Shown: positions 1 to 8,977, counted from the stretch's first letter. The stretch: 64,000 nt of DNA from Bacteroidales bacterium (GCA_027859205.1 JAQIBH010000202.1:1-64000); one strand, 5' to 3'. Numbers and translations: made by a program. The notes: a model not told the origin generated them from the sequence alone.

Positions 1-108
1 GAAAATGAAATCAGATATAATATATAATACAGATTTTGGTATTCTTGCTAAAATCAGAAAAATCAATTCTGGAAAAATATATAGGATTTTTTTCATTATT
101 CATTCATT

Positions 109-996
109 TTAATAATACACTGGATCATTTTTATCATGTTTCCAGCGCTTATGAGACCATAACCAATATGCTGGATTTTCTATGATCTTTTTCTCAAGAA
201 CCTTGACATATTTTTCAGTAATCTCATGTTCTTTACAATTAGAAACATCTTCAAATAGTTGTTCGAATTTAATAATGTATCTTCCTCTTTTTATCCTTTC
301 AATATATAAAAAAACAACTGCTGCATTTATTTTCTTTGCAATCTTGTCAGGTCCATTATAAAATGGAGCTTCTTGGTTTAACAATGTTGTCCAATGACTA
401 ATATTTGCCTTTTGTGGTCTTTGATCAGCTATTAACCCAATAAAAGTCAATTTTTGTGCTTTATAATTTTTTAAAATGACTTTATAAGATTCTTCCATCG
501 ATACAGGAGTGGCGCCAAATTTACTCCGCATTTTATTGATTTGTTCATTAACAAAATTATTGTTTAAAGGTTTATAAATCCCAAGAACTTTGTGTGGTAT
601 AACTTTAGGAATAGCAAGCATTAATTCCCAATTATAAAGATGAGCAGAAACGCCAACTATGTTTTTATTTTTTTTATATAGCTTCTCAAAAATATCAGTC
701 TCTTCAAATTCTACCTTTTGTAAAATGCGTTTTTTTGTCATTTTAAATAATGCAATATTTTCAATAATTGTATCTCCAAGTTGTCGATAGAATTTCTTAC
801 TTATTAGTTGTAATTCTATATCAGATTTTTCAGGGAACGATTTTTTTAGATTCTTGCAAACGATTTTTTTTCTGTAATTTATAATATAATATATAATGAA
901 ATATATAATATCAGCAATGCCAAAAAGAATAAAATCAGGAAGTATTGCAAAACAATAGCTAGCCGATGAAAATAAAAAATGCCCAATTTTTTTCAC
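109..996 (-). CDS. LpxL/HtrB-family lipid A acyltransferase
   Basis: A 295-residue protein of the lysophospholipid/lipid A late acyltransferase family, which transfers an acyl chain to lipid A precursors on the inner face of the cytoplasmic membrane. A hydrophobic N-terminal segment (residues about 8-40) can anchor it. The family's H-x4-D/E catalytic motif is visible as AHLYNWELML (residues about 118-127). The C-terminal WLWSHKRWK is also typical of the family, and the length is normal. Its 3' neighbour starts four bases inside it (shared 993-996), so it is translationally coupled to the inositol-phosphatase gene. Family assignment is firm; the acyl position on lipid A cannot be read from the sequence. 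Bases 1-108, beyond its stop, hold no gene. Confidence 0.9.
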   Translation of the reverse strand: MKKIGHFLFSSASYCFAILPDFILFGIADIIYFIIYYIINYRKKIVCKNLKKSFPEKSDIELQLISKKFYRQLGDTIIENIALFKMTKKRILQKVEFEETDIFEKLYKKNKNIVGVSAHLYNWELMLAIPKVIPHKVLGIYKPLNNNFVNEQINKMRSKFGATPVSMEESYKVILKNYKAQKLTFIGLIADQRPQKANISHWTTLLNQEAPFYNGPDKIAKKINAAVVFLYIERIKRGRYIIKFEQLFEDVSNCKEHEITEKYVKVLEKKIIENPAYWLWSHKRWKHDKNDPVYY

Positions 997-1802
997 TTAA
1001 TATTATTTTTTTGTGTCATAAATTGCTTTACACGATTTAAAAAACCTTCAAATACAAAGTTATTACAAGCCACAATTTCTTCGCCAAAAATGTAATTGTT
1101 ATCTCCGGAGAAATCAGAAACTTTTCCACCTGCTTGTTGAACAATGAATGCCCCTGCCGCAACATCCCAAGGATTTAAGCTATATTCATAAAAAGCCTCG
1201 AACCTACCACATGCAACATAAACCAAATCTGTAGCTGCAGAACCTAATCTTCTAACTCCATGCGAATTTTGCATAAAATAATCTAAGGATTTGAGAAAAG
1301 GGTTTATTCTTTTAAAATCATAATAAGGAAAACCAGTAGCAATTAAGCTGTCTTCAATAGTTTTTTTATCGGAAACAGTTATGATTTCACCATTTAAAAA
1401 AGCAGAACCACCTTCCCATGCATAAAAACATTCGTTTAAACCTAATTCATGAACTACACCTAATATAATTGTATCATTTTCCATTAAAGCAATACTTATA
1501 GCATATGGTGTTACTCCATGTATAAAATTTGTTGTGCCGTCAAGCGGATCAATTATCCAATTGAATTTTTCGCCTTTTTCGGTTGAGGTTCCTTCTTCTG
1601 CTAAGAACCCGGCTTCAGGTAAAATTTTCTTTAATTCTGAAACTAGTTTCTGCTCAGAGGATTTATCAACATAAGTTACAAAATCGTGCAGTCCCTTAAC
1701 CTCAATATCTAATTTTGAATTATTTTTTCTTTCGTTTACTATAAATTGACCAACAATATCGGTTAACTCTGTTACTTGTTCACATATTTTTTGTAAATCC
1801 AT
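993..1802 (-). CDS. Inositol monophosphatase family protein (SuhB-like)
   Basis: A 269-residue Mg2+-dependent, Li+-sensitive phosphatase-fold protein of the inositol monophosphatase family. Visible metal and phosphate-binding motifs are EEGTS (about residue 69), DPLDGTTNFIHG (about 86-97) and the C-terminal WDVAAG motif (about 212). Family substrates include inositol phosphates, 3'-phosphoadenosine phosphates and histidinol phosphate; nothing here decides between them. The length is usual. It overlaps the acyltransferase gene by four bases in an apparent two-gene operon, with this gene upstream. Naming it suhB would imply the rRNA-antitermination role, which is not shown by the sequence. Confidence 0.9.
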   Translation of the reverse strand: MDLQKICEQVTELTDIVGQFIVNERKNNSKLDIEVKGLHDFVTYVDKSSEQKLVSELKKILPEAGFLAEEGTSTEKGEKFNWIIDPLDGTTNFIHGVTPYAISIALMENDTIILGVVHELGLNECFYAWEGGSAFLNGEIITVSDKKTIEDSLIATGFPYYDFKRINPFLKSLDYFMQNSHGVRRLGSAATDLVYVACGRFEAFYEYSLNPWDVAAGAFIVQQAGGKVSDFSGDNNYIFGEEIVACNNFVFEGFLNRVKQFMTQKNNIK

Positions 1803-1865
1803 TTTTTATTTTTGTTTTTCAAAGATACTAAACCATATAATGTATTTCTAGGCTAAAAATATGTT

Positions 1866-3176
1866 TTAACTCATTTTAACACTTACATTTCCACTAGGAG
1901 CAATTGCACCAAGTTTTACTTTTTTTATTGCTCCAACTAAGGATATATTATATTCTGTTTCAACTTTAATATAATTCTCGGTGAATCCATACATCAAACT
2001 ATCTTTTTTAGATGCTTCAAATAATACATTTCCTTCTTTTCCAAGATTTTGAGCATAGAAATTAGATAGTTTTTTATTAGCTAATTCATGCAATTTTTTA
2101 CTTCTAGCAGAAATAATGTTTCTGGGAATTTTATTCTCAAAACTTGCTGATTTTGTGTTTGGTCTTTCTGAATACGAGAAAACATGATAAAAAGACGCAT
2201 CAATATCTTCAAGAAATTGATATGTTTCGTTAAAATCATGATCGGTTTCATCTGGAAATCCAACTATTACATCTACACCTATGAAAGCATCAGGAATTAA
2301 TTGCTTGATTTTATCAACTCTTGATTTAAATAATTCCCTCTTATATCGTCGTTGCATTTTAGCAAGAATTTTATTACATCCCGATTGCAAAGGAATATGA
2401 AAATGAGGTAGGATTTTATTCGATAAAGAAACAAATTCAATAATTTCATAGCTTAAAAGATTTGGCTCGATAGATGAAATGCGAATTCGTTCAATTCCAT
2501 TAACTTTTTCAATAGATTTTATTAATTCAAAAAATGATTCCTTTGTTGATTTTCCGAAATCACCAATATTAACACCTGTGAGAATAATCTCCTTTATACC
2601 AGATTCAGCTATTTTTTCTGCTTCAAGTACTAAATCTGATATTTTTTTATTTCTGCTTTTTCCCCGAGCTAAAGGAATAGTACAATAAGAGCAAGAATAA
2701 TCGCATCCGTCCTGAACTTTTAGGAATGATCTTGTCCTATCAGATTCGGAGTGAGAAGAGTCAAAATCTGCAACTTTTGCAATTTCACATGAATGAACTT
2801 CGGGTTTTTCGTTTTTCTGTAAGTTGTCGAGATGTTCTAAGATGTTAAATTTTTCTTTTGTACCCAGAACTAAGTCAACTCCTAAGTTTTTTGCTATTTC
2901 TTCAGGCTTTAATTGAGCATAACACCCAACAACTGCTATAAATGCTTCAGGGTTTTTATTCTGTATTTTTTTTATTGATTGTCGGCACTTTTTATCAGCT
3001 TGTTCTGTTACAGAGCAAGTGTTTATAACATATATATCAGCCTCTGAATTGAAGCTAACTACATCAAATCCTTTTACTTTAAAATTTCTTGAAATTGTTG
3101 ATGTCTCTGAAAAATTTAGCTTACATCCTAAAGTATGAAATGCTACCTTTTTCCCTTTATCCCCTGAATATGCCAT
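1866..3176 (-). CDS. mtaB: tRNA threonylcarbamoyladenosine methylthiotransferase MtaB
   Basis: A 436-residue radical-SAM methylthiotransferase of the MtaB class, which converts t6A37 to ms2t6A37 in ANN-decoding tRNAs. The N-terminal MTTase (UPF0004) domain begins with HTLGCKLNFSE; GCKLN is characteristic of MtaB, whereas MiaB has GCQMN. Its other cysteines are in NTCSVT and VGCYAQ. The radical-SAM CxxxCxxC cluster is in DGCDYSCSYCTIPLARG (about residues 156-172). The C-terminal part resembles a TRAM domain. It is a stand-alone gene about 60 bases upstream of the inositol-phosphatase gene on the same strand. High confidence. Confidence 0.95.
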   Translation of the reverse strand: MAYSGDKGKKVAFHTLGCKLNFSETSTISRNFKVKGFDVVSFNSEADIYVINTCSVTEQADKKCRQSIKKIQNKNPEAFIAVVGCYAQLKPEEIAKNLGVDLVLGTKEKFNILEHLDNLQKNEKPEVHSCEIAKVADFDSSHSESDRTRSFLKVQDGCDYSCSYCTIPLARGKSRNKKISDLVLEAEKIAESGIKEIILTGVNIGDFGKSTKESFFELIKSIEKVNGIERIRISSIEPNLLSYEIIEFVSLSNKILPHFHIPLQSGCNKILAKMQRRYKRELFKSRVDKIKQLIPDAFIGVDVIVGFPDETDHDFNETYQFLEDIDASFYHVFSYSERPNTKSASFENKIPRNIISARSKKLHELANKKLSNFYAQNLGKEGNVLFEASKKDSLMYGFTENYIKVETEYNISLVGAIKKVKLGAIAPSGNVSVKMS

Positions 3177-3267
3177 ATAAAATTGTAATTATCGGAATGC
3201 AAAGTTAAATTATTTATATTGATTTTGATTAAATTGTTTTGCCTGATAACAAGCTTTCAATCATTGT

Positions 3268-3747
3268 TTAGGGATAATCAAAAAAAGAACTTATAGTTTT
3301 AAAGCGATTAATTTTAGCCCACGAAACTAATTCTAATTTTAAACCTACAATTCCTGAAGGTGGCATATTAGATATTTTATCTTTAAGGAAATGGTTGGCT
3401 AAATAAGTAAAAGTAGGATTATGTCCAAATATCATCAAGCTATCAATTTTATTATCTGTTTGCTTAATAATATTTAGCATAGAATTCTTATTGGCTAAAT
3501 AAATTTCATCATTAATTGTAATATCGCTTACTAAATATTCAAATGTTTGTGCAAAAATTGTTGCAGATTGTAGTGCTCTTATGGCAGGACTAGACAATAT
3601 TTTATCAGGTAAAATATCATTATTTGATAATCGCTCAGACATCACTAAACTGTTATTTATTCCATGCTCATCTAAAGTTCGATCTAAATCTGATAAACTA
3701 TTACTAGGAGAACTTCCATGTCTGACAAAATATAAGTGTTTATACAT
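3268..3747 (-). CDS. SixA-like histidine phosphatase
   Basis: A 159-residue histidine phosphatase superfamily protein close in size to SixA, the phosphohistidine phosphatase acting on histidine-containing phosphotransfer domains. The catalytic RHG motif is at the N-terminus (LYFVRHGSSPSN), a second conserved arginine lies in SSPAIRALQSA (about residues 53-63), and the second catalytic histidine is in MIFGHNPTFTYLA (about 103-115). All catalytic positions look intact. It lies just downstream of the PhoH-like gene on the same strand with a 15-base gap, so co-transcription is likely. The physiological substrate is unknown. Confidence 0.85.
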   Translation of the reverse strand: MYKHLYFVRHGSSPSNSLSDLDRTLDEHGINNSLVMSERLSNNDILPDKILSSPAIRALQSATIFAQTFEYLVSDITINDEIYLANKNSMLNIIKQTDNKIDSLMIFGHNPTFTYLANHFLKDKISNMPPSGIVGLKLELVSWAKINRFKTISSFFDYP

Positions 3748-3762
3748 TATTAACTATATGGT

Positions 3763-5085
3763 TTATAAAAGATCACTGGCCAAATCAGCTAAATAGCTTC
3801 TTTCACCTTTAACTAGATTCACATGTGCAAAAATATCTTGGCCTTTCATTCTGTCTGCCAAATAACTTAATCCGTTTGATTTTGAATCCAGATACGGTGA
3901 ATCAATCTGATGGATATCTCCAGTAAATATCATCTTTGTTCCTTCGCCAGCACGTGTAATAATGGTTTTAATCTCGTGTGGAGTCAAGTTTTGAGCTTCA
4001 TCAACAATAAAAAATACATTAGATAAACTTCTTCCACGTATATATGCTAAAGGTGTAATTACCAGTTTTTCAGATCTTTGCATTTCTTCAATTTTCATAT
4101 ACTCCTTACTTTGCAACTTAAATTGATTTTTAATAACAGATAAATTATCAAATAATGGTTGCATATATGGTAATATCTTTTCTTTTACATCGCCAGGTAA
4201 AAATCCAATATCTCTATTTGCGAGTGGAACAATAGGTCTTGCTAATAGAATTTGGTTAAATTTATTTTCTTGATGTAAGGCTGCTGCCAAGGCTAGTAAA
4301 GTTTTTCCTGTTCCAGCCTTGCCGGTTAAAGCAACGAGTTGAATATCAGACCTTGATAAAGCATCTAACGAAAAAGTTTGTTCCGCATTTCGAGGATCAA
4401 TTCCATAGGTTTTATGTTTTTCTACTCGTTGTAAAATTTTTCCCGAAGGATCGCAATGTGCTAATGCAGAAGATTTTAATCCTCTTAAAATAAAATACTG
4501 ATGAGGTAATGGTTTCAACTTAAACTCAACTGTAGGGATTCCTTCATGCGAATCGTAGAATCTCGAAATTAATTGATCATCAATATTATCATGAGTTTCA
4601 ATGTCTTTATGAATTTTTTCTACATCAGCGATTTGATCATTTTTATAATCCTGAGCAAATATGCCAAGAGATTTGGCTTTCATTCTGAGGTTGATATCTT
4701 TACTAACAAGAATAACCTTATTGATCTTTTTCTTTAATTTAACATCTTCGGCAATGGCTAAAATCCTATGATCAGGAGTTGGTTCTGGAAAAGATTCTTT
4801 TAATTTATCTGAATAAGCTTTCCCTGTTTCTATTGATAATTTGCCTAAACCTTTTCCCAATGAGATGCCTCCGTTGAATAGGTTATCACCCGATAATTTG
4901 TCTAATTCACGTGTGAATTCTCTTGCATTAAAGTTTATTTGGTTATCTCCTTTTTTTAAATGATCCAGTTCTTCCAAAACAACTATTGGTAAAACAATAT
5001 CGTTCTCCTGAAATTTGTATAAACAGTTAAAATCGTGAAGAATTACATTTGTGTCTATTACAAATACTTTTTTATTTTTTTTCAT
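3763..5085 (-). CDS. PhoH family ATPase with N-terminal PIN domain
   Basis: A PIN-PhoH fusion: a nuclease-type PIN domain (about residues 1-150, beginning with VFVIDTNVILHDF and with further acidic positions later) joined to a PhoH/RecD-like P-loop ATPase. Walker A is ALTGKAGTGKTLLALAA and Walker B is VFFIVDEAQNLT. Family members are RNA-linked ATPase/RNases; the cellular RNA target is unknown. I place the start at the internal ATG (5083-5085), because the PIN domain begins there and the 28 upstream residues are lysine-rich and not conserved in kind; an earlier start at 5169 is open in frame. It is divergent from the nitroreductase gene. Confidence 0.9.
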   Translation of the reverse strand: MKKNKKVFVIDTNVILHDFNCLYKFQENDIVLPIVVLEELDHLKKGDNQINFNAREFTRELDKLSGDNLFNGGISLGKGLGKLSIETGKAYSDKLKESFPEPTPDHRILAIAEDVKLKKKINKVILVSKDINLRMKAKSLGIFAQDYKNDQIADVEKIHKDIETHDNIDDQLISRFYDSHEGIPTVEFKLKPLPHQYFILRGLKSSALAHCDPSGKILQRVEKHKTYGIDPRNAEQTFSLDALSRSDIQLVALTGKAGTGKTLLALAAALHQENKFNQILLARPIVPLANRDIGFLPGDVKEKILPYMQPLFDNLSVIKNQFKLQSKEYMKIEEMQRSEKLVITPLAYIRGRSLSNVFFIVDEAQNLTPHEIKTIITRAGEGTKMIFTGDIHQIDSPYLDSKSNGLSYLADRMKGQDIFAHVNLVKGERSYLADLASDLL

Positions 5086-5183
5086 AGATTTTATTTTTTT
5101 ATCAGATAAGCTCCGCTTAATTTTATTCCTTACTAATTTAATGTATTTATTTCTTTTTAAAACAAACAAACACTGATTTTATT

Positions 5184-5693
5184 ATGGAAATCATAAAAGG
5201 AATTTTAACCCGAAGAAGTATCAGAAAGTATACCGATAAACAAATTTCGGAAGAACAAATTGAAACGCTACTTAAAGCGGGAATGTATGCACCTTCGGCC
5301 AGTAATCAGCAACCGTGGCATTTTATTGTTATTAAAGACAGAGAAATTTTGAATAAAATTGCAGAAGTTCATCCATATGCAAAAATGTTAACTCAGGCAC
5401 CTCTGGCAATCTTAGTTTGTGGTGATCAAAATCTGGAACTTAGTAAAGATTATTGGGTTGTAGATTGTTCTGCTGCAACACAAAATATTTTGTTAGCAGC
5501 ACATGATTTAGGTTTAGGTGCAGTTTGGTTGGGTGTGCATCCAAGAATAGAAAGAAAAGCTGACATTCGAAAAATATTTGAATTGCCTAATCACATTCAG
5601 CCAATGTCTTTGATTTCAATTGGATATCCTGATGAAGAAAAAGAAATGCCTGAAAGATTTAAACCCGAAAGAATACATTACAATGAATGGTAA
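5184..5693 (+). CDS. Nitroreductase family protein
   Basis: A 169-residue FMN-dependent nitroreductase-family oxidoreductase. The N-terminal RRSIRKYTDKQIS and the PSASNQQPWHFIVI motif (about residues 38-51) are FMN-binding signatures, and GLGAVWLGVHP (about 113-123) is the typical late motif. The short length, with about 170 residues, matches the small Bacteroidota/Firmicutes subfamily. The substrate cannot be inferred. It begins about 100 bases from the divergent PIN-PhoH start and is followed 37 bases later by folC, so the two may be co-transcribed. Confidence 0.9.
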   Translation: MEIIKGILTRRSIRKYTDKQISEEQIETLLKAGMYAPSASNQQPWHFIVIKDREILNKIAEVHPYAKMLTQAPLAILVCGDQNLELSKDYWVVDCSAATQNILLAAHDLGLGAVWLGVHPRIERKADIRKIFELPNHIQPMSLISIGYPDEEKEMPERFKPERIHYNEW

Positions 5694-5730
5694 TTTTGGT
5701 TAATTTTGAAGCCTGTTTTAAAAGAAATAT

Positions 5731-7020
5731 ATGAATTATCAGGAAACACTCAACTGGTTATTTAATCAGTTGCCTATGTATCAGAGGGACGGAAAGGCAG
5801 CATATAAAGATGATTTAAATAATACTCTTGAGTTAGACAACTATTTTAATCATCCCCACAAAAAATTTAAAAGCATTCATGTTGCAGGAACAAACGGAAA
5901 AGGATCTGTTTCTCATATGTTAGCTTCAGTTCTTCAGGAATCAGGTTATAAGGTTGGATTATATACTTCACCTCATTTAAAAGATTTCAAGGAGAGAATT
6001 AAAATTAATGGACAAATGATTTCGGAGGATTTTGTGGTTCAATTTGTTAATGATCATCATAAAATATTTGAAGAAATAAAACCGTCATTTTTTGAAATGA
6101 CTGTTTCAATGGCATTTGATTATTTTGCTACGGAAAATATTGATGTAGCTGTTGTTGAAGTAGGAATGGGCGGACGTTTAGATTCAACAAATATTATTCA
6201 GCCCGATATTTCGATAATTACTAATATAGGACTAGATCATACTGCATTTTTAGGAAACTCACTTTCCGAGATTGCAAAAGAAAAGGCTGGGATAATTAAA
6301 AAATGCATTCCTATTGTGATTGGAGAAACACACTCTGAGACAGAATCTATTTTTAGGAATTTTGCTAAAGAGAAAACGTCGGAAATTTATTTTGCTGATG
6401 AATATTTTTCCAGCGATTATGGAATGTTATCGACTGACAACAAACAGGTTCTTAATATAAAACAGAACGATAAAATAATTTATCAAGATTTGAAATTAGA
6501 TCTTTTAGGTATTTATCAGAAAAAAAATCTTTTAACAGTTTTGCGTTCCGTTGATTTACTAATTGAAAATGAATACAAAATTTCAAACGCAACTATATAT
6601 AAAGGATTAGAAAATGTATCGAAGAACACAGGATTGCAAGGTCGTTGGCAAATACTTAGTTATAATCCAACAATAGTTTGCGATACAGCACATAATTTGG
6701 ATGGAATTACAATGGTTGTTAATCAAATTCAACAAACACCTTATAAAAATCTGCATGTTGTTTTTGGTATGGTTGATGATAAAAACATCGACAGCATTCT
6801 TAATATTTTACCAGGGAACGCTACATATTATTTTGCAAAAGCAAATATTCCTCGTGCTTTAGATCAAAAAATACTAAAGAAAAAAGCGAATAATTTTGGA
6901 TTATTGGGCAATGAATACAAAAATGTTGAAGAAGCATTAAAAAATGCACAAAAAAATGCAGATGTTAACGATTTGATATTCATTGGCGGGAGTACTTTTG
7001 TAGTTGCTGAAGTAGTATGA
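5731..7020 (+). CDS. folC: Bifunctional folylpolyglutamate/dihydrofolate synthase
   Basis: A 429-residue Mur-ligase-family enzyme that adds glutamate to folates (and makes dihydrofolate from dihydropteroate). The ATP-binding P-loop HVAGTNGKGSVSHML is at about residues 50-64. EVGMGGRLDSTN (about 142-153) and the TNIGLDHTAFLG motif (about 162-173) are FolC signatures, and the C-terminal Mur-ligase domain starts near the DTAHN motif (about 317). Length is normal. A hairpin with a T-run follows the stop and separates it from the convergent tRNA-Val gene. Confidence 0.95.
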   Translation: MNYQETLNWLFNQLPMYQRDGKAAYKDDLNNTLELDNYFNHPHKKFKSIHVAGTNGKGSVSHMLASVLQESGYKVGLYTSPHLKDFKERIKINGQMISEDFVVQFVNDHHKIFEEIKPSFFEMTVSMAFDYFATENIDVAVVEVGMGGRLDSTNIIQPDISIITNIGLDHTAFLGNSLSEIAKEKAGIIKKCIPIVIGETHSETESIFRNFAKEKTSEIYFADEYFSSDYGMLSTDNKQVLNIKQNDKIIYQDLKLDLLGIYQKKNLLTVLRSVDLLIENEYKISNATIYKGLENVSKNTGLQGRWQILSYNPTIVCDTAHNLDGITMVVNQIQQTPYKNLHVVFGMVDDKNIDSILNILPGNATYYFAKANIPRALDQKILKKKANNFGLLGNEYKNVEEALKNAQKNADVNDLIFIGGSTFVVAEVV

Positions 7021-7040
7021 TCAAGTTAATATAAATAAGA

Positions 7041-7073
7041 AAAGCAGCCATTTTATTGACTGCTTCTTTTTTT
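7041..7073 (+). terminator. Intrinsic terminator after folC
   Basis: Inverted repeat AAGCAG/CTGCTT (42-47 and 60-65 within 70xx) followed by a T-rich run that ends one base before the 3' end of the convergent tRNA-Val gene. It fits rho-independent termination of folC. Confidence 0.7.
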
Positions 7074-7074
7074 G

Positions 7075-7149
7075 TGGGAGATACTGGATTCGAACCAGTG
7101 ACCCCCTGCTTGTAAGGCAGGTGCTCTGAACCAGCTGAGCTAATCTCCC
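7075..7149 (-). tRNA. tRNA-Val (anticodon TAC)
   Basis: A complete 75-base cloverleaf on the minus strand. The acceptor stem pairs GGGAGAT with ATCTCCC, the D-arm is GCTCAGCTGGTTCAGAGC, the anticodon stem CCTGC/GCAGG encloses loop CTTACAA (anticodon TAC), and the T-arm CTGGTTCGAATCCAG is canonical. The discriminator is A and CCA is not encoded. Downstream accessory repeats R1-R4 contain sequences resembling the 3' half of such a tRNA, but on the opposite strand. Confidence 0.97.
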
Positions 7150-7440
7150 TATTGAATTAGAACTTTTTCTTCTAAAGCGTTGCAAAGATAATCCTCTTTT
7201 TCAATTTGCAAAAATATTTTTCATTTTTTTTTAATTATCTTGTAAAATGAACAGCATTTCAATCAACATTATGAACCGTTAGTAAATAATAGGTTTTTTT
7301 AATATCTTAAATAAAACCATTAATAAAAATAAATTTACTTCGATAGGTCTTTCTGACCCAGTAAGAGAGGACTTGTAGTTAAAGGTGTTAGAAACATTAT
7401 TTTATATTTAATAAACATGTTTTAAGCTATACGAAAAACA

Positions 7441-7625
7441 AATAAAAGCGAGCTGTCGGGAAAAAGGCGTGCCACGTGCCAGAGACTAAGATTTGAAAAG
7501 CAGGTGAGCGTTTTTTTCCCTAGTACCGAAAGCTTTCGGAACGGGACCAGTATCTCCCACAAAACCTCGACAAAAGTCGGGGTTTTTTCATAAGGAAAGT
7601 ATTTTTTCTACATATTATACTAATT
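7441..7625 (+). repeat. Repeat R1: tRNA-3'-like fragment with terminator
   Basis: First of four related elements in the 7.4-12.8 kb array. It contains the palindrome CCGAAAGCTTTCGG (7526-7539), then CCAGTATCTCCCAC (7547-7560), identical to the 3' end of the tRNA-Val gene but in plus orientation. A hairpin with CCTCGA/TCGGGG and a T-run (7565-7588) follows, then AAGGAAAGTAT and ACATATT segments also found after R4. The left part (about 7441-7520) is only weakly like R2/R4. The rest of the 7150-7824 interval is AT-rich and I see no gene in it. Confidence 0.7.
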
Positions 7626-7824
7626 CTTTCCAAAACGCAGCTTCATTAATGATGTTTTGTAGTTTAGAATTATTAATGCTCTTATAAATTCAAATCAAAT
7701 TTGTTTTTACAAATATGGTATTTTGAATAATAGACGGTATAAAAAATGGGAAAATTGCAATAGGATTAACGCATTGTTAGCAAAAATACTTACTTTAAAA
7801 TCAAGAAAGTTTTTTAAAATAAAA

Positions 7825-7855
7825 TTACCGTATTGGTAACTTTTTTGTATATTTG
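7825..7855 (+). promoter_or_regulatory. higBA promoter and probable HigA operator
   Basis: A Bacteroidota -7 element TATATTTG (7848-7855; consensus TAnnTTTG) lies 20 bases before the higB ATG. The inverted repeat TTACC-GTATT-GGTAA (7825-7839) sits in the promoter spacer region, where binding would block RNA polymerase. Antitoxins of the HigA class commonly autorepress through such a site; binding here is inferred. Confidence 0.6.
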
Positions 7856-7875
7856 TAGTATACTTTAAATTGAAT

Positions 7876-8169
7876 ATGAGAGTTATTGCTAAAAAAATAT
7901 TGAGAGAATTCTGGGAAGTACATTCTGATTCAGCAGAACAACTGAAAACTTGGTATAAAGAAGCATCAAATGCAAGGTGGGATTCCCCAAATGATATTAA
8001 AAAAGAATACGCAAGAGCTAGTATTCTAAAAGATAATAGAGCAATATTTGATATTTGCGGAAACAAATATCGATTGATTGTGAAGATACAATATAAAAGA
8101 CAGTGGGTTTTTATTCGTTTTATAGGAACACACAGTGAATATGATAAAATAGACGCAAATAATATTTAG
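7876..8169 (+). CDS. higB: HigB-type toxin (mRNA interferase family)
   Basis: A 97-residue RelE/HigB-superfamily toxin, expected to cleave mRNA on the ribosome. The N-terminal MRVIAKKILREFWEVHSD-type start, the WYKEASNARWDSPNDIKKEY central motif and C-terminal IQYKRQWVFIRFIGTHSEYDKI are characteristic of the HigB type II toxin family. The ATG at 7876 is chosen over the in-frame TTG at 7870. It precedes the antitoxin gene by four bases, the toxin-first order typical of higBA. It is the first cassette in the repeat-delimited array. Confidence 0.9.
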   Translation: MRVIAKKILREFWEVHSDSAEQLKTWYKEASNARWDSPNDIKKEYARASILKDNRAIFDICGNKYRLIVKIQYKRQWVFIRFIGTHSEYDKIDANNI

Positions 8170-8173
8170 AATT

Positions 8174-8530
8174 ATGAAAATAAAAGTAATAAAAACCGAA
8201 GAAGATTATAATAAAGCATTAAAAAGACTTGAAGTGGTATTTGATGCACCAATTGATTCTCCACAAGGAGATGAAGCTGAATTACTAGCAATTCTTATAG
8301 AAAATTATGAAGAAGAACATTATCCAATCGAAGCACCTGATCCAATTGAAGCAATAAGATTTAGAATGGAACAGATGAATATGAATAAAAAGGATTTAGC
8401 AAAAATAATTGGATACAAAAGTAGAGTTTCTGAAATTCTTAATAGAAAGAGAAAACTATCTTTGAATATGATAAGACAACTTCATAAGAAATTAAAGATT
8501 CCATATGATTCTTTACTGTCTGAATATTAA
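8174..8530 (+). CDS. higA: HigA-type antitoxin with XRE helix-turn-helix
   Basis: A 118-residue antitoxin. The N-terminal part (about residues 1-55) is acidic and is likely the toxin-binding region; the C-terminal part (about 60-118) is an XRE/Cro-type helix-turn-helix with KKDLAKIIGYKSRVSEILNR as the helix pair. It lies four bases downstream of higB in one operon, and should neutralise HigB and autorepress at the 7825-7839 inverted repeat. Intact and of normal length. Confidence 0.9.
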   Translation: MKIKVIKTEEDYNKALKRLEVVFDAPIDSPQGDEAELLAILIENYEEEHYPIEAPDPIEAIRFRMEQMNMNKKDLAKIIGYKSRVSEILNRKRKLSLNMIRQLHKKLKIPYDSLLSEY

Positions 8531-8621
8531 CCGCACATTTCATACAGCACTTCTTATAATATGTGGGGGTTTTGTGGTTTGCTGACTAAGTTTTATCTAA
8601 GTAAAGTTGTTCAAAGTGGAC

Positions 8622-8810
8622 CATGAAACAAAGCGAAATCAGTACTTTACAAAAGCGCGGACCGATAAATAGAAAAGGTTCAGAGCATCCCGACTGTTAA
8701 GTCGGGAGGGTCACTGGTTCGTCCCGATAGCTATCGGGACCAGTATCTCTCACAAAGCCTCGGGAAAACCGTTTTTTTTTGTATAGGGCTATTTTATTAC
8801 TTCTACATAT
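8622..8810 (+). repeat. Repeat R2: tRNA-like core between cassettes
   Basis: The best preserved member of the R1-R4 family. The left block (8622-8677), ending CAAAAGCGCGGACCGATAAAT plus a GAAAAG tail, is shared with R4. The core 8682-8753 reads like tRNA from the end of the D-arm onwards: AGAGCA, an anticodon-arm hairpin CCCGAC-TGTTAA-GTCGGG, GGGTCACTGGTTCG, then an 18-bp palindrome TCCCGATAGCTATCGGGA (8722-8739) in place of the rest of the T-loop, then CCAGTATCTCTCAC. There is no 5' acceptor strand or D-arm, so it is not a functional tRNA. A T-rich tail with a weak CGG/CCG hairpin follows. The remaining bases of 8531-8977 show no gene. Confidence 0.7.
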
Positions 8811-8977
8811 TGCATTGGATCACTTCATATGTAGTTAATAATTACTCCTGTTCTTGCAACGAGAGTAAAAACTATAAATAATTACTTTAGTTTCAGGTTA
8901 GTTTCACTTCTTGTTATTAGATATCAAAGTGTTGTTTAATCTTTTAGTATCTTTAGGTGATTAACTGTTTTTAAATT

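Noticed and set aside
5086-5169. Extended N-terminus of the PIN-PhoH protein
   Set aside because: The lysine-rich extension precedes the first strand of the PIN domain, and the ATG at 5085 fits the family start better.
7075-7149. tRNA-Val as the integration site of the cassette array
   Set aside because: The tRNA is on the minus strand with its 3' end facing folC, while all four repeats carry tRNA-3'-like sequence on the plus strand; simple integration at this gene would not give that orientation.
7707-8066. A 119-residue minus-strand open frame overlapping higB
   Set aside because: It lies opposite the clearly recognisable toxin gene and promoter and has no family-like motifs; a shadow frame.
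8682-8753. R2 core as a functional tRNA-Asn gene
   Set aside because: The 5' acceptor strand and D-arm are missing and the T-loop is interrupted by an 18-bp palindrome.
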